From Stercorarius parasiticus (taxonomy: Eukaryota; Chordata; Aves; Charadriiformes; Stercorariidae), in assembly GCA_013396915.1 (NCBI GenBank), contig VWZL01000165.1:528684-592683 (forward strand): 64,000 bases of DNA. The letters are read 5' to 3'. Numbering within the stretch: the stretch's first letter is position 1; each line of letters begins with the position of its first letter. Below, in pieces: positions 37,770 through 51,249 of this stretch. Made by a program: the position numbers and the translations under genes. The notes under the pieces are model-generated. The model searched no databases. It saw nothing but the letters and a program-made list of their open reading frames with translations, and was not told the DNA's origin.

Positions 37770-37960
37770 TGATTTAGATTGGATCAAGTTGATTGAAAAA
37801 GGTTGCCCAGAGAAGCTGTGGATGCCCCTTCCCTGGAAGTGTTCAAGACCAGGCTTGAGTAACCTGGTCTAGTGGAAGGTGTCTCTGTACGCAGCAAGGG
37901 GGTTGGAACTAGGTGATCTTTAAGGTCACTTCCAACCTAAACCATTCTATGATATGATTC
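37770..37960 (+). mobile_element. CR1 LINE 3' end, internally deleted
   Basis: A short stretch matching the RFRLDIR region (gatttagattggat, 37,771-37,784) is followed shortly after by ggttgcccagagaagctgtg (the NRLPREAVD region), so the IRKKFF...VRHW part between them is deleted. The usual UTR (ggttggaactaggtgatctt, aaggtcacttccaac) and a degenerate tail (attctatgatatgattc) follow. It is a separate insertion from the copy ending at 37,460, about 300 bases upstream, and looks older. Confidence 0.9.
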
Positions 37961-40900
37961 AATTCTAGAAGTGGTATATAAGCACGGGTTTTGTTCATCT
38001 GTTCAGTTACTGTTGACAAAGGCACTGCAGGATGTTCAGTATTTTGAAAGTATAAATATTTTTAAGCAAGTACATAGGTTGCCTCTAGCAATGTTCAAAA
38101 TCATTTAGAAATAATCTGAAGGCTGAAAATTTGGTTCACTGACAACATACACTTCCTCTCAACTTTTAATTTGGCACGTTTCATTAATAATGTCAGACTA
38201 ACACATTACTATTGGCACATGGTAACTGTAGGATAATTATCTCTAGATGTAAGACTCTATCTTTACTATGGGCATCCCACAGTGTACCCTGCAGCCCTCA
38301 TATCCTGATTGACCAGATTATAAAATCTTCTTAGAGGTCACCATGACTCCTCTCCACCAGATATTGCATCTTTTCTAGGGCCCAAAGCGTGGCTAGCAGG
38401 GGAATATGGTGTGCGCACAGGTCTTGCCTGGTAGGAATCACAATGCAGAGGGAATGTGAGTCCAGCCCTGGGAGATGGGAACTACAAATACAATTCACCA
38501 AGTGCGAAACAAGCAATACAAGATCATTAAACCCTTGTGCCCATTTGCCTAAATATTCTTCTTTGGCAGTCCTGGAATACCCAGGGTTTCATTGGCAGAG
38601 ATATAACTCCTTCCTGAACCTACCATCAGTACTTTTCCATGGCAAGCAGACATCCTGAAGGGAGGACAGGGAAGAAGATAAGATGTCTAGGACTGCAAAC
38701 ACCACAAGAGTGTGTCTGATGGTCCCACGTGGCGTAGGAGTGCACTCAGACCAGGGCAATGCCTCAGACACTTTGCTACATCTCCAGCAGTGACTGAAAC
38801 GGGGCCAAAGATGTCATGCATCATTTTAAAGTGCTGGCACATCCCTGGAACAATTTTCATCCTTGCCTAGCTGGCACGTCCTTTAGTCAATCCCCAGCCA
38901 CGATTTAGTGCCAGGGACCATTGTCAGGAGACAGTCCAGCCAAGGCTACAGAGTTCAGCAACATGAACGCCATGGACACAGAAAGTGTAGCAACATCCAG
39001 CCTTGTTCCACAATATCAGACATTTACTTAAAGGAAAGCTTACATAAAATGGCCCCTCCCAGAAGCTACTGTTGATAGGATAGAAAATGGTGGAGAAGGA
39101 TTGCAAGTCACTTGCTATTTACCTATTTTTTCCTAAAAGTGACCTGTTTTTCTACGGCTTTGTGCAGCATTTAGCACAACTGGGACATAGTCCTCATTTG
39201 GGGATATTGGAGGCTACAGTAAAAATAATGCACATAAGTCAACCCAAACTCTTTATTTGGTCCTCTATTTTAATCACAGTGTATTTCAGATGGCTAAGAG
39301 TTTGAACCTTTGAAGTTTTTTTTATTGTGAAAACCAAACTGACACATGGGTGACTATAGGCACCATAGTATATTATTTGTATTGATTTTTGCCAAGCAAC
39401 CTTCCCCACTTTTCTTGCAAATTGAGACAAAAATGAAGCTTTTTATTTGTTGTGTGTTACTTTTTGATTAACTGACATCTCCTAGAATAAAATAAGAAAC
39501 GTTTACTGTTTCCACCACTAAAGTCCTGCAGAACATAACAACAATAGTCTTTAGTAATTCTGTTTTAAGTCATACCAATAGATTTGTCTTTTTCAAGTGA
39601 GCATTTGTTCACAGGACCATTTCACAAAATAGTTGAAATACTTCCAGGTAATATCTTTCTTTCTCTCATTTCCCCATTAACTTTTCTTTTGTGTTGCTCA
39701 GAAGTCTTCACGACATATGTCCTCAGGAACAACTTCATTACATGGCAATTGCAACTCTGTATTAACAGCCATTTCTGTACAAAACAAAACATAGTTCATT
39801 TGCACAAGGATGGTCTTGGAATTTTGCTTGAGGATTAGCAGAAAACATGACATGGAAATTGCAAGCCCAGCCATTTAGTAACTGGCTAGCCTGAACAGGC
39901 TTGATATCCAACAGTGATCTGGCTGTAATCTGTGAATATTTTGTGTCTCACACAATGCTGCTCCTGCCTTTGGTAATCATTGCTGTATCATGATCAAGAA
40001 ACTTCGACAGAAACTGGACACCATTGTTCTAGGCCCCCTGCAAACATCCAGGCTCCTAACAGCTAAATAGATGCAGAAGAGAGAAGAAAAAAAATTATAG
40101 CAGCAAAAGTATCCATTCCAAAGGGATATATTCCAAAGTGTGATCATTTGTCAAGCTGAGAGGTCTCCCAATTGCCTTTTTCTACAGCAGTGCTACATCC
40201 AGTGTAGAGCCTGCCTTCTGAATGCAATTTGAAAATGCTTTAAACAGATTTCAATGACATGAGGATGGCTCTAGCTCATTGTATTATCACTTCATTATAT
40301 TATTGTATTGCACTAGTATCTGGAGGATTCATTCAGATACTTAGGCACTGTAAAAACCACAGATCATTTCCTGCCCCACAAGTTTACTGTTAGCAGTGAA
40401 TAACTGATATGAACTACTTAACATTCAAAATCGTAGTTAGAAGAAGTGGAACTTCCTATTTTGGAAACAAAAAAAAGAAATTCATCATGTGTTCAGGGCT
40501 GTTTCAAGAAGAATGGGCTAATTTCCAGCCAAGCGTGATTAAAAGCCCTAAAATGTTATGTCCATTTTATAAAGACAGGTTTGTTCAGTCACATAAAAAC
40601 TTTGGTGATAAAAGGAACTTCTGTTTCAGACTAATAAAAAATTGAATCTGCAAAAGAATCCTCAGTATAAGAAGGAGAACTGACCTGTCACTCTTTTCCT
40701 ATTAAGCCATCTATAATAGAGGTCAGATAAACAGAGTGTGGTCTGATGGAGACTGATGCTTTGTTCTCTTTTACTGAAAATAACACATTTTTTCAACTGA
40801 AGCACTAAAGCATTATCTTCCACATGATGTGCATTTATTGGAATCAGTTTATACAGACTCATCTATTAAAAACACATGTAAGCCCAGGTCACACCCATTA

Positions 40901-43900
40901 TGCCGTAGCATACAACCCGCCAACAGACTTAACATCTGCTTTTGCAACCTGCATTTTGGTCAAGTTCTGTGCATATGTGTCATTAGCGAATCCACGATAT
41001 CAGTTTCCTGATCTGTGTACTGTTAAACACTCCAGGAGAGGTTTTGGTTTGAGACTTACAGTTGCAAAAACTATCATTTCCAGAAGCCCATAGGCAAAAA
41101 CTCTGTTCATCTAAGGCGTTACATACTGAACATTTCCTGTTACATTCGAGAAACACTGAGTCCAATAGGGTGTGGTACACAATTAGGCACACTGTTTTGT
41201 TAAAATAATTGTCTAATGTCTATCCAATAAAGAATAAAACCTAAATCATTCCCTGAGACCTGCTGGAACCAGTGGCTTTCATATTAATAAATATATTTAC
41301 AAAAAAACTCAGAAACAGACTTGCTGGTTTGGTTTCGTTTGGGTTCTTTTTTGTTTGGTTGGTTGGTTTTTTTGGCAATCCTCCCTTTTCCATTCTCTTG
41401 TAGAGAATGGAAGCACTGATTACTACATAATAGTATCTGCTAACAATCTGAGTTCTCAAAAAACATAAGCAGTCTCTACATCCTTAAGGACTGTCTCAGG
41501 GCTTTCTTCAAGACTTTGCTGCTTTTCTTTTTCATTTAGCTGAGGCTTGAAACAGAACTTCTTAGGAGTGAAGAACAAATTAATCAATGTAAGACTATGT
41601 AGGACCTCCTATTTTCGTGTGCTGACTACTAGCAGAGAGTAAAATTCGTACGTATTGCTTTTTCCTCCTGTAAGTAGAGTTGTCGTAGTCCTTCAGCCAC
41701 AGTCCTTCAACTCAAATCCCTACATTGGCATCATGAGAAACTTGAGTTGCACCACTTAGGCCACCAGTATAACCCCATGCACACTTCTCCCATGATGCAA
41801 AGTTATAAATAATTGAATGAGACTGTAAATATAGAAGTCACAGGGATTAAAGAAAGGCAGGACATCAAAGGCATTTGAAAGACAAAAAGTTAGTATCACA
41901 GTCTTTAGCCTTGTCTCTAAAAAGGTCAGTAAGACATCAGTTGACACTTTCCTGAGCTATCAAATTTGTGTCTGGTACACTGCTTTTCATGATGCAGGTA
42001 GTTACTACAGTATAAGTAGACACCAAAATACCATCAAAAACATGATGTTGACACTGAAATGGGTAGATTAGGTTGTGACACTGACTACGGTAAATAGTCT
42101 TCCAGGTTATTCAATAGGTGATAGAGCACTGCAAGGCACTCCACTTGTATGACACCATTTTAGTTGTGTTGGGAAGTGGTTCTCCTACATGAGTGCCTGA
42201 ATTTCTTTTATAGCTCATTAAAAGCTATAATTTCCCTTGAAAGCCAGTAAACAGTGGGCACATAGGTGATTAGGATCTATTTTTCCTTTTTTTGAGTAAG
42301 GGGGGTACTTGGGCACTTACTAAGGAAATGCTGCCAGTGTTTTAGGTACGCAGATTAGGTGCAGTGATCCAGCCTTGAGCTCGTTTCCTTCTTATTGCCA
42401 TTCCATTCGCCATTGCATTTTCAGCATTAACCTTAATGGCATTTCTTTATAATTCACAGGAGTCTTAATGTATTTTCCCTAAGTTTTCATTGTAATTTCT
42501 GTAATAATAATATTTTTGCAATAATATTAAAAGAGAGACAAGATGTAATACCAGTGCAAAACAAGAAAATATATTCCACTACATCCTCAAAGGAACTGAT
42601 AGCTCCTTGTTGTTCAAAGGCATATTTTCAGTGGAATGGAAAGATGGAAAATGGAAGATAAATGGGTAAAGGTAGATTATTGCAGGAAGAGAAAATAATG
42701 AAAATTAGCTTAAAAGAGGAAGACAGAAGTTGCCCTCCTTACAAAGCTGATGGATAAAAACAGAAGGATAGAGAAAGAATTATAAAAAGTTTGAAATTTT
42801 TTATATAGACAGATTTTTAATTCTCTGTGTGCATCTATGTAAGCGTCTACAGGATGTAATATAGGTCTAAACATTCTTGTCCCCTTCAGTGAATATGCAC
42901 TACTGCAAGGAAAGCCATGAAGCTTTTAGAACCCTTTAAAACAAAGTTCATCATATCCCTGTAGTTCTACTAACCTTTTCTTCCTCAGCATTTTCATGTG
43001 GGGAACACTCTAAAAACTTCTCTGGACAGATGATGTCCCTGCAAGGCATCTCTGGACCTCTCCATGCAGTGAAGATGTGATTCTTCAGCACTGTCGCATC
43101 AGTCTACATCTTCCAAATGTGACTGGAGCAGAGGAGGGACAAAGAGTGTTTGATTGAACACTGCTGGGAGAAAGAAGGCTAAAGGTCAAAGCAGAAATAA
43201 GAAGTATTTTTCTGGGGAACACACCCATTTTTTGCTTGAGGAAATCATTCCCATATTACCATGATTTCAATACCAACAGATCCTGCTGCAGATCCTACTA
43301 AGACAAATCATTATGAAGGTTCTCCAGCCCTATTATTTCTTATTTTTTAACATTAGATGTGACAGTCACTGTATGACTAGCTTTTTATCCCAGGTACACT
43401 TCTGACTGTATGTAGGAAGAGAGCCGCAATTCATCTTGCAATAAATATAACCCATTACAGTCAGTGGATTTTGAAATTTTCACTTTAGATGTGATTTATA
43501 AAGATTAGATGCTATACACCATGGTTCATAGAAACAATATAGAAAAGGCAATTATTAGAGCTAATTAAAAATTCACACATCTGGGACTATGGAAAAACAC
43601 TTCAAGATAACTATTTATCTACCCAAATTGATATCAGACACAGTGAGAGTACAAGAAAGACAGATGGATGCTATGTTTCTGAGAACATATACGCTGCTAG
43701 CTGGTAAAATGGTAGATGAGTTTTGCTCATATCTCCGTTTCTAGTTGAGAAAAAGCAGCCCTCAGGTTCCAATATAGAATGACGCAAAATGCAACTTGTG
43801 CAAATGTAACATGTTGGTGTAATTGAGGGGACCTCACATATGTTGAATTGACTACAACATGGCATCAGCCACTCGGGGCATTTGGTTAATGCATTTAATT

Positions 43901-45001
43901 TAGCACAGTAATTGCTGTATCAGACCAAACAAATTGCCAAGCTATTTCTTATTCTGTGCTTAAGACTAGTAATTTTCCTTTCTTTTACCATGTACTATTT
44001 ACTATTTTTATTTCCTTCTTTGCTCTCTTATCTCTTCTTTATTTTAAGGAAGTTGTCTGTGACTAAAAAAGTAGAGTCTGCGCCTCATTCACATATAGGA
44101 AAGTGCTCATTTCTGACTGTAGGGTTTTTTAGGCTGATGAGATTGGCTGGATTGTGGTCTGAGTAATCCGGTGGCTTTCCCGCCTAATTTGTTTCTTGAC
44201 TTAACTTGCTTATTTGTTAGAATCAAATCAGCAGATACATTTTCCTACCACATTAGTCAAGCCAAAAGAAATGCTCCCAAACAACAACTATTTGTTTCAT
44301 TAATATTTATCCCATGAAAACATTTAGTGGACTTATTCATGAACAGCTGAAAGTATTGAGTAGTTCTGCAAGTGCTTCATAAGAAGGATGAATATGACAA
44401 GTCACCTATTTGAGCTCTCCGGCTGTTTTGTATATCACCACTGTGAAAAACTATGAAAGTAAGCCATGGTATATTACGGGTTGAGCAAAGATGGAAAAAT
44501 AGAAAGTTCCTCCTCTAGAGTTGACAACCCAAGGAAAAAGTAATACTCATACCTGCATTGAAATAGCATAAAATAACAGGATAAAAAGAATAAGCACGGG
44601 AAGCTAATCCCATGTATACTTACTGGGTTTCATACATACATGATGTCTGCACAGGAACTATCTGCTTTCTTCTCTTTACCATCAATGTAGGGAGATGCAT
44701 GTGAACTTTAGGATGAGGTAAATCCATGGTTCCTGTCTGTCTTGATGACTGAGGGAGTTGGGACTAGCTCAGACATAGCTTCTATATGACAACCACTAAC
44801 ATTTGAGCTGGCGTATCCCACTCACGCTGCCAAACTATTGATAAGTTTTACAGAGAAGTTTTGGAGGAAGATAAGGAAATAGTACTGTGGATAATTATGT
44901 TTTTTTCCTCCATGTACCAAGAAGTCCTTAGGAGAAAACACAAAAATATTCAAACAGGGACAAGACAGAAATTGACATAAAGTGCTAACTAAGACCAGAA
45001 A
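37961..45001. other. Non-coding stretch, no gene recognised
   Basis: Seven kilobases of mostly AT-rich unique sequence. A G/T-rich run (ggtttggtttcgtttggg, then ggttggttggttttttt) lies at 41,325-41,375. Open frames are all shorter than 90 codons without domains. No transposon end, RNA gene or splice-bounded exon was supported, though very old repeats would be missed by eye. Confidence 0.6.
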
Positions 45002-47060
45002 TCAACATCTCACAAGCAAATAAGAATGGAGTGGGGAGAACCTATGAAGGGCTTTGAAGATCAAGACAGTGACTGATTCAAAAGAAAAAGGGAAACCACT
45101 GAATTGATATATAATTTCCTTGACATACTCAAAGCAAGAATCTATGGAAATCACCTTTACAGAAGAAGAGAGAGGATAGATACAAAACAGCAAAACTGTA
45201 TCTTTGAAGTGATGTTAGTATTAATTGAGATTAAAGATGTTGGAGTTAAATGGGAATGAAGATGTAATGAAAAGTGTCTGGACAAAAGTTTTCACAGTGT
45301 GGAACAATGAGAAAGAACACACCTTGCATACTTTAAAGACGTTCCAGGAAAGCATCCACGAGACCTAGCCATACCGCAGATGGCAGAACATGGAGAGAGG
45401 CCCAAGTGAAAAACAACACTGAATTATATCAGTGACAAGCAGGATGATGTCACAGTGACGAATTAAAAAAATGTGGATAGTTAAAGAGTTAGAACTTGGT
45501 TTTTACTCAGGCTGACCTTTAAAAAGACTTGTAGGCATCCACAGAGACATAGTGTAATAGATGAGATTTTCCTGTTGGTAGAAAAGAAGAGAAATCTGAA
45601 GCAGAGCTCTTTCTGTGAGTCATCAGCAAAGAAGCAGTAGTTGGTTTTCCATGTGTTAGTCAGAAATGCAATACAGTAGGAAAGGAGAGTGAGAAAAAAA
45701 GAGTGAGTCTTATTAAAGGACAATCAACAAGAAGAAACTATCAAAGGAAAGACTCGAGAAATTATTGGAAATGTCAGGGGAAAAACCAACAGGTGTTGAC
45801 ACCTCACAAGCCAGGGGATGATGGGATTTTAAGAGCATACTTGATTATGTCAAAGACATCTGACAACATTGAGAGAACAGGGTACTGAAGATGAGATTTG
45901 GCTAAAAGGACATTTGAAATTTGACAAGCGTGATTTCAACTGAATTAAATTGGTCCGTGCTGGGTTTGGGGAAGAAAAATGGAGTGACAGGACACAGCAT
46001 ACACAGTAGTGAAATGCAAAGTGAGGCAGTAATGGGGAAAGGAAATAGGGACAAAGTTGAACTGTTTTGAACAGGAGATATTAACACAAGGTCCACAAGA
46101 GGAATAAGACAGAAGCCATCACCACCTTTGTTCCTTCAACAGAAGACAGAACGTTCTGTCCCTCTACTCCCATCTGGTCCCTTGCTACCAAATTTCTTTA
46201 GTAATAACTCCCATTTTGTTAATCATGCTACATTATCACACTAACAACATAGCGAAGGAACATCCCGGTATTCCACTATCACATTCCCAGACTCCTTCTC
46301 CCAGAGCTCTGGGCAGGGCAGTAGGGTACTTTTGCCCACAAATTGCCAGCTAGCACTCACTAACAGTTGAATATGTCCCTCTTTTGGGGGTTATATGAAT
46401 ATAACCTGCCCCTGTCCTCCTTCAAGTCAGCAATGTCTATCCCGGTCAGCAAGCTTCTGGCTCTCTAGCCACAGATGGTCTCTCTGGTAGCATGGCTACT
46501 GACTCTGATTTTTATTGATCAGCAGCAGACAAACCTCGCTGTGCACACAAGCTCAACAGCTGCTATTTCTTGAGCAGTTCATAATTCATGCTTTCTAAGT
46601 TACTTTACCTATAGCACACTAACAGATCTGCACTTAGCTTTTGTTGAAAGCAGAAGAGAGGGCAACAATACCGATGGCACTGGAAACATGAAAAGCAGAC
46701 TTACATTATGTGAGTGGAAAGGCGGAAGAGTCATGCTGAGGTAAGACCAGGAGATGGTCAAAGCCAATGAATTCTGAAATAGCCTCTTGTATGTGATGAG
46801 AGGCCAAAAGGAAACAACACTTGAAAACCGAATCATGTGAATGGCCCTTTGGCAAGCTGGAGAGTTGTACTAAAGCTGACAGTTGAATGAAGACCTGAAT
46901 CAAGCAACTCACAGCTAAGGCATTAGATGGGTCATGAATATGAATGTTAATGTCAGTGATGATGCAGAGTAGAAGACTATGAAGGACGGAAGAACAAGCT
47001 GTCAAAATTAAGTTGGGGTGCAGATGGGTAGAACGAGGTAGAGAGCAAAACACATCAAAA
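45002..47060 (-). mobile_element. Ancient L2-type LINE, ORF2 fossil
   Basis: The parts of an L2-clade ORF2 appear in the right order on the minus strand, in broken frames. An apurinic-type endonuclease piece at about 46,745-47,010 has TDINIHIHDPSNALA (46,913-46,957), matching the (G)DFNIH.D.P...LA element, and ends in a GFDHLLV element where the family has SDH. RT motif A is seen as DVFDIIKYAL near 45,826-45,860. The catalytic box is altered to FADD (45,619-45,630), followed by SQ. The C-terminal FKALHRFSP (45,044-45,058) stands for the family's YKALHGLAP. ORF1 and a clear 3' end were not found. Substitutions and stops show great age. A CR1 relative other than L2 is possible, but the DDSQ and KALH forms favour L2. 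Confidence 0.75.
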
Positions 47061-48954
47061 TGTCACAGGAGTGGAAACTAGAGTCAAACACAAAGGGCAG
47101 AAGGGAGGGAACTTGGTGGTATAAATCTATTAATAATGTACAGCCTTCAGCACTGCGTTTGAGATTTGGGTTTTGTATCCTACCAGTACTAAAATGTAGT
47201 ACTTTATATGATGGCACTTTATGCTATTCACATGATCTCAGTTCTCCCTTCAGGATATCAAGAATTAACGTAGCTTATTGTTTTCTGCCTTTCCATGTAC
47301 ACCAGCATGGCTGCAAACCCATTCCCTCATTTTTGTTAGGCTCTTTGTCTGTCAAGCCTTTCTTTTTTCTTTTTTCTTTTGCATAAAGATAATAGGTTCG
47401 TTACGTTTCTCTGTTCCTGTATTTGTTTCCATGTTACCTCTGTGACATCATTCTCTGCCCAGGGTTAACCTTCAGTACCCTTAGTAGTGTCTGTTCTATC
47501 AAATTAAGTCTGAATCTGTCCTAATTCAAGAGTGGCTGAAAATTACTACCATTGTCATGGCTGCTCAGTGCCCTTTTTGAAATGAACTGTGGTCCCTGTC
47601 CAACTCCTGGTGGATGGTCCACATCTCCCAAGCACTGTTACAGCTGACACTAATTGGCGCCCTCGTTCTCAGTCTTAATACGCAGGTTAAGCACCAGATT
47701 GTACAATGAATTACTTTCCCACTCCTGGGTGTGATCTACCTAGGTCGAAGTTGAAGCAGAATACAGAGGCAGGGAAGGAAAGCCCAAGTAATTGCTGCTT
47801 TTGCTGTACCTTCTCTGTGACTCAGGTCACCAGGGCTTTTCAGATTTCACAAACTCTGAGGTAAATGTAAAACAAAGTCACTTACGAGATGCCCTTGAAA
47901 AACTATTTCTAGACCATTTTTATAATGCTGCAGTGACTGATAGCAATCTGAATGCTAACACAATAACAGGTTGGCAGAAATGTTCTATTACCTTAATTGT
48001 GGATGAGAAGCAATTCTGCAAAAAGAAACAGGGAACTTGTCATCCCACGCTTCAGTGGGATTCTCAGACATATTCGGATAGAAGCCGAGTGTTATGAATG
48101 TCAGATGGTGGGTCCCCCAGGCTCCCTGGCAACCTGCATGCAACTAAGAAAGAGGCAACAGCTTGCTTCAAGTATCCTTCGTAGAGATGACATCGTTAGA
48201 TAAACCCAACAGGGAGTATAGCACGTGGAGGGAGCAGTCTGGTAAGAGGAAACCATTCCCTGTGGGACTGGCTCCATATCGCCACATGAAATGTTCAAAA
48301 CACTGCTAGCCAGGAAAGTTGAATTTATTGCTTAATGAGCAGAGGACCCGGAAAAGATCATTGACAACTGCAGTGTAAACACAGCCACTTAATAGGGTGT
48401 TACTGAATGCCAAGAGGAAATTAAAAAAATCTGTCCTACAAACAGCACTTTCTACCGTATAGAATATGATCGGAATAAATACAGAACACAGAAAGCAGCT
48501 GTAGAGAACAGATGAGATATTAGATATGGTGGAAAGAAGAGAAGAACTTAAATCCAGAGGGCATTTTTTTTAGACTGCTTTGAGTATAAGAATCATGAAA
48601 AGGAATTGATGAAGGAAGACAAGTTAGCATAACAGCAGCAGAGTGACAGAGGTAACGCAAAATGACACTGTGACATTATTAAGAAGCTCAGCAACACACT
48701 CAACCTCCATCACAATGTCATCAGGACAGATGGCAACAATTGGCAAAGACAAGGCACAGCATGTCTGGAAAGCAATAAGAGCCTATAGAAGAAAAATATA
48801 ATATGAGCAGCTATGGAAAACGCAAGAGAGTACTACAGATTTTTCTAGAGGTAAAACAACAATTTACCCTCCGCCCTGTGCGTATTTGTCACAACTGCCT
48901 GATGGATATGACATCATTTCCCACTTTGTCAAAGCTTTGCAAAGGATCAGGACT
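47061..48954. other. Unassigned stretch between two L2-like fossils
   Basis: No gene is supported. A plus-strand frame (47792-48097) begins with a Leu-rich run and lies beside an acceptor/donor-like pair bounding about 35 bases (ctctgtgactcag ... ctctgaggtaaat). I regard that as chance. The block around 48,030-48,300 has a less AT-biased, repeat-like texture but no family I can name. Parts of this stretch may be further decayed LINE sequence. Confidence 0.45.
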
Positions 48955-49300
48955 TTCACAGAGCTCATTATTATCACTTATTATTCTTGTTAGTGCCTGT
49001 GAGACCTATTGTGAAGGATTGCATCATGCTAGGCACTTACCTAAATCAGAATGAAAAAACAGTCCCTGCAAAATGAGCTTACAATCAAAACATAGCATGA
49101 AACAAAACACTTGGGTGCAGATAGGAGAGGGTATAATGAAAGAGGCTTTTCTTCTAGGAATGTTAGCAAAGGTCATAGAGAAATGACAAAAAGAGGAAGG
49201 TAAAGGTATGGAGAGTAAGGAAGTATGGTTATATGTTCCTAAAGATCTCACTTTTAAAATTAATGGACAAAAAGACAGGACAGCCATGGCACTGGTGAAG
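48955..49300 (-). mobile_element. Possible L2-type LINE 3' piece
   Basis: Read on plus, the run ttattcttgttagtgcctg, catgctaggcacttac, then acagtccctgcaaaatgagc and ttacaatc resembles the antisense 3' region of L2-type elements common in reptile genomes (a GTGCTAGGCACTGTAC ... CAGTCCCTGCCC ... AGCTTACAATCT pattern). The following AAGG/TAGAGAAA-rich part is compatible. This rests on remembered pattern similarity. Orientation matches the fossil at 45,002-47,060, but the two would be separate copies, because this 3' piece lies upstream of the other's 5' part. Confidence 0.4.
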
Positions 49301-51249
49301 GACATGGATGTGAGAAATAATAAACCTCAGATAGGAAGTAGAAACTCTAAGGAAAATTTGACAAATGTATAATTATACCTGTGGTATCTAATAACGCAAT
49401 AGAGGCAGGGAAAGCACTAAGTAAACAAACTGTTGAGTTACAGACAAAACACCAGTTCATCCAGAGCTGGTGTAAGCCAAGCAGGACACATGAATCTTGT
49501 TCTTCCTGCACCAGCAGTGTTTGCTGTGAAGTCCACTCAGTATCGCTGATCAATATCACCAAAAATTTGGCCTCCATATGCTGAGCTCCCACTGGAGGAG
49601 AAAGTTAATCTCCTCCGGCTAATTGAGCTCCTGGAAAAAACTGTATAAAAAACTTCAGCCGGTAGGGCAGTGGGTGTAATAGGGCTGAAGAAGGAAATAT
49701 TTCACTAGACAATGATTAGAATTACGTGGACTTTGGCAAGCCACCTTGTGGTTGGGAAGGGCCATCCACATTTTTTCTTCATAGTAGAAATTCATATTGT
49801 TTACTCCTACCTCCTTGTTTTTGCACAAAGTCACATTTTGAACATGAGTTAAGGGAAAATTACAGAAAGGTAGAGAACAGCAATACATAAAAAAGCAATG
49901 TGAGAAGCTGTATGTGGCACCAGGCCCTGCTGTTCAATTCCATGTGTGCTGGGTATTTGCTTGACCCTTCCCAGCTGTTGTGTACTTCCTGATCCCCCAG
50001 ATGATATGAGCCCCTTGCCTGATCAGCTTCCAGATGCTATACTGTTCCCAATTCCTCCTGATCATAAGTCTCAACGCCAACTCAGTTCCAGCTGCCATAA
50101 CTCTCATCCTTCCTCACCGAAGAGCTCCCTATCCAACAGTTCCCTCAAATGTCATAACCTGCCTGACCCTCCCCAGCTGTTGCAATCCTCCTGATCCCAC
50201 ACTGTAAAACCTCTTTGATTTGTCCCCTTCCCAGCTGCTCTGCCCATTACCACTGAAGGCTGTGGTCCAGATCCTATCTCCTTGAAGTGTCCTACAAGTG
50301 CAAAAATTTACAATTGTAGCTCACAGATTCCTTGGTGAAAGAGTTTTCTTTATAGCATACAACTTTTCAGCCAGATTTCAGACAAACCTTCCTGCTGCAG
50401 TAGCTTTACGGTGGTAAAAACCTGACTTCGTATAGATTTATCAGCATCTGGAATACTATATAATTATATGCTGTAATGCATACTATATTGTTTAACACAA
50501 TATAAATATTATATAATTATAATTGTATATTATATAACCAATATATAATGTTGGTATTAGAAGTTTATATAGCATAAACAAATAAATAAATGAAATATAA
50601 TAATAATATGCACAATATAATGCAATCAATATCTTTAGGATTTTTGTTTATATATAGCAACTGAAAGGACAGTGCATAGAAAACAGTTCTCTCCATTTAG
50701 GAGTTGACCTCAAAACGTAGGCCTAATTTAGTTACCCTCAGGCTTTATTATCCCATTCTAACAGCATATTCCAAATCCTTCTTAACTTGTGTCCACTTCA
50801 TATTGTAAAATCAATGCAAAGAAGCACTGGCATAAAGAGAATCCGGAGGTCCACAGAGTTTAACATTGGGGTTCAAATATTTTTTGCACACAGATTATTA
50901 CAGGTCAAGAAAAAGAAATCACTGATTTTTCATACAAAATTACAAAATACATCAGGGGAACAAGCTCATTATTTACACGATTTAGGTATCTGCTGAATGT
51001 ACATAAAAATGTTCACAAATCACAGTGTGATACTATTTTGCATGAATCATTTTCTCCAAAACTGCTAAAGACCTCATTATACATCATTTATTACAGTCTT
51101 CTTTTAAAATGTTCAGTTATTTATTTAGAGGGAGAGGGGAAAAAATAAAACAAGACAAAGTATATGACTCAGATCACCACTCCTGTAACTCAAATAATCT
51201 ATATTCAGTATATGGAGAAAGTATCTGCTTTTTGATATTAGTGACAAGT
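49301..51249. other. Non-coding stretch with an AT-rich patch
   Basis: No gene is supported. 49,940-50,260 is CCTGATCCC/CCAGCTG-rich with a loosely repeated 'cctgatc...cccagctg' theme. 50,452-50,620 is almost pure A/T (listed separately). Confidence 0.6.
50452..50620. repeat. AT-rich low-complexity patch with inverted repeats
   Basis: Dense TATA/ATTATA sequence. It contains a perfect inverted repeat TATATTGT (50,484-50,491), loop ttaac, ACAATATA (50,497-50,504), plus several overlapping imperfect ones. Easily melted, possibly cruciform-forming. No gene is present. Confidence 0.85.

Noticed and set aside
38270..38510. actacaaata/ccacagtgtaccc pattern resembling a DNA transposon or ZNF143-type promoter
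   Set aside because: Matches were too short and imperfect, with no terminal inverted repeats or CpG support.
47792..48097. Plus-strand frame with Leu-rich start and a small splice-bounded block
   Set aside because: The 35-base block is too small to judge, and the frame continues through the putative donor without any family signal.
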